Notes under the pieces: model-generated
The model's database searches: none
What the model saw: only the letters and a program-made list of their open reading frames with translations
What the model was told of the DNA's origin: nothing
Translations under genes and position numbers: made by a program
Assembly: GCA_016179005.1 (NCBI GenBank)
Contig: JACOSF010000134.1
Span: 1 to 6,870 of the forward strand
Reading direction: 5' to 3'
DNA: 6,870 nt
Origin: Acidobacteriota bacterium
Lineage (GTDB): Bacteria; Acidobacteriota; Terriglobia; Acidiferrales; UBA7541
Part shown: in pieces, positions 6,364 through 6,870 of the stretch
Position numbering within the stretch: position 1 is the first letter of the stretch
Layout: each line of letters starts with the position of its first letter

Positions 6364-6447
6364 GCTTTTCGCTTTTCGCTTTTCGCTTTTCGCTTTTCGC
6401 TTTTCGCTTTCCCTATTTTCTCTTTTCTATTTTCTATTTTCGTTTTC
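6364..6447. repeat. Seven-base tandem repeat tract (GCTTTTC then TATTTTC)
   Basis: Six perfect GCTTTTC units (6364-6405) and a degenerate one (6406-6411) are followed by TATTTTC, TCTTTTC, TATTTTC, TATTTTC and GTTTTC (6414-6447), which keep the 7-base spacing. The plus strand is strongly pyrimidine-rich; the minus strand reads as repeated GAAAAGC/GAAAATA. It sits just downstream of the lipA stop (6471-6473), so it may be transcribed as the lipA 3' untranslated region. Copy number is probably variable by slippage. It is not a rho-independent terminator, since no GC-rich stem precedes a T run in the lipA direction. Confidence 0.88.
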
Positions 6448-6470
6448 TTCAATCTGCGTCATCTGCGGAT

Positions 6471-6870
6471 TTACTTGTGTGCCGCTTCTTCCTGCTCATG
6501 CGCGTGGTAGGAGGAGCGAACGAGCGGGCCCGCTTCGACGTGTTTGAAACCCATTTCGCGTTCGCCGGCGAGCTTGTACTCGGCAAATTCGTCCGGATGG
6601 ACGTAGCGCATCACAGGCAAATGCTCGCGCGTCGGCTGGAGATATTGCCCAAGCGTGAGAATGTCCGTGCCCTGCGCGGCGATGTCCGCCATCGCAGAAA
6701 GAATTTCTTCTCGCGTCTCGCCCAAGCCGAGCATCATGCCGGTCTTCGAGGGAATTGTCGCGTCAAACTCCTTCACGCGGCGCAGCAGTTCGAGCGAGCG
6801 CTCGTACACCGCGCCTTTGCGCACCTGCCGGTAGAGCCGCGGCACCGTTTCCGTGTTGTGGTTCAGGACG
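6471..6870 (-). CDS. lipA: Lipoyl synthase LipA, C-terminal part (runs off window)
   Basis: LipA is a radical-SAM iron-sulfur enzyme that inserts two sulfur atoms into octanoyl groups on the lipoyl domains of pyruvate and 2-oxoglutarate dehydrogenases and the glycine cleavage H protein. Only the last 132 or so codons are visible, open to the window edge and ending at TAA (6473-6471). Diagnostic stretches are VLNHNTETVPRLYRQVRKGA, TGMMLGLGETREEI, LTLGQYLQPTREHLPV, the YVHPDEF block, MGFKHVEAGPLVRSSY and a short tail ending in AAHK. The RSSY motif supplies the serine ligand of the auxiliary [4Fe-4S] cluster; both CxxxCxxxxxC and the radical-SAM CxxxCxxC motif lie outside the window. Family recognition is by close resemblance to the well-known E. 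coli protein. The gene has no evident functional link to the kinases and is separated from them by 327 bases with their own promoter. The partner lipB or dehydrogenase genes, if linked, would be beyond the right edge. Confidence 0.96.
   Translation of the reverse strand, partial: VLNHNTETVPRLYRQVRKGAVYERSLELLRRVKEFDATIPSKTGMMLGLGETREEILSAMADIAAQGTDILTLGQYLQPTREHLPVMRYVHPDEFAEYKLAGEREMGFKHVEAGPLVRSSYHAHEQEEAAHK

Noticed and set aside
6294..6447. CRISPR array
   Set aside because: The repeat units are 7 and 8 bases and directly adjacent, with no spacers and no cas genes in the window.
6411..6471. Rho-independent terminator after lipA
   Set aside because: On the lipA strand the tract is A-rich rather than T-rich, and no GC-rich hairpin lies in front of a T run. 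The ATCTGCG direct repeat (6452-6458 and 6461-6467) does not form a stem.

Overview
The window reads as a chromosomal segment of a GC-rich bacterium, most likely of the Acidobacteria (Solibacter/Bryobacter-like or a relative). The evidence is a run of serine/threonine kinases with the N-terminal style '(T)IxHYRV..KxGxGGMGxVY.A.D.KLGR.VALK', each fused to a periplasmic TolB/WD40-like beta-propeller. Large paralogous families of this architecture are typical of that phylum. This placement comes from recognition of protein style, not from a database search. All recognised genes lie on the minus strand, so the window reads biologically from right to left.

Layout from right to left. (1) Positions 6870-6471 hold the C-terminal part of lipoyl synthase (lipA), cut by the window edge and ending in the diagnostic RSSY motif. 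(2) Positions 6470-6144 are a 327-base intergenic region. It holds a 7-base tandem repeat tract, a 6-unit 8-base tandem repeat and a good sigma70-type promoter (TTGACT-17-TAAGAT) with a small dyad in its spacer, followed by an approximately 85-base leader. (3) Positions 6143-3405 encode receptor-like kinase A (912 aa). (4) Positions 3405-664 encode receptor-like kinase B (913 aa), which overlaps A by one base (TGATG). (5) Positions 659-1 encode the N-terminal 219 residues of a third kinase, C, which starts 4 bases after B and runs off the window. A, B and C look like one operon driven by the promoter at about 6235-6263. A and B are close tandem paralogues. C belongs to a different subfamily.

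Inferred function: each full-length protein has a cytoplasmic kinase with all catalytic residues, one transmembrane helix, and about 550 residues of extracytoplasmic beta-propeller. They are probably membrane sensors that pass an envelope or extracellular signal to Ser/Thr phosphorylation. The ligand and substrates cannot be read from the sequence.

The most unusual signal is that these kinase genes contain short palindromic (REP-like) DNA elements inserted in frame. One inverted pair sits in the activation segment of kinase C (about 122-190), adding 16 residues between DFG and SPE compared with A and B. Two copies of a second family, sharing TTTGTAGCG plus a covarying hairpin, sit in kinase A: one in the kinase N-lobe (5867-5894) and one in the juxtamembrane linker (5201-5225). 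Stem bases differ between copies while pairing is kept, which argues for real structured elements rather than chance.
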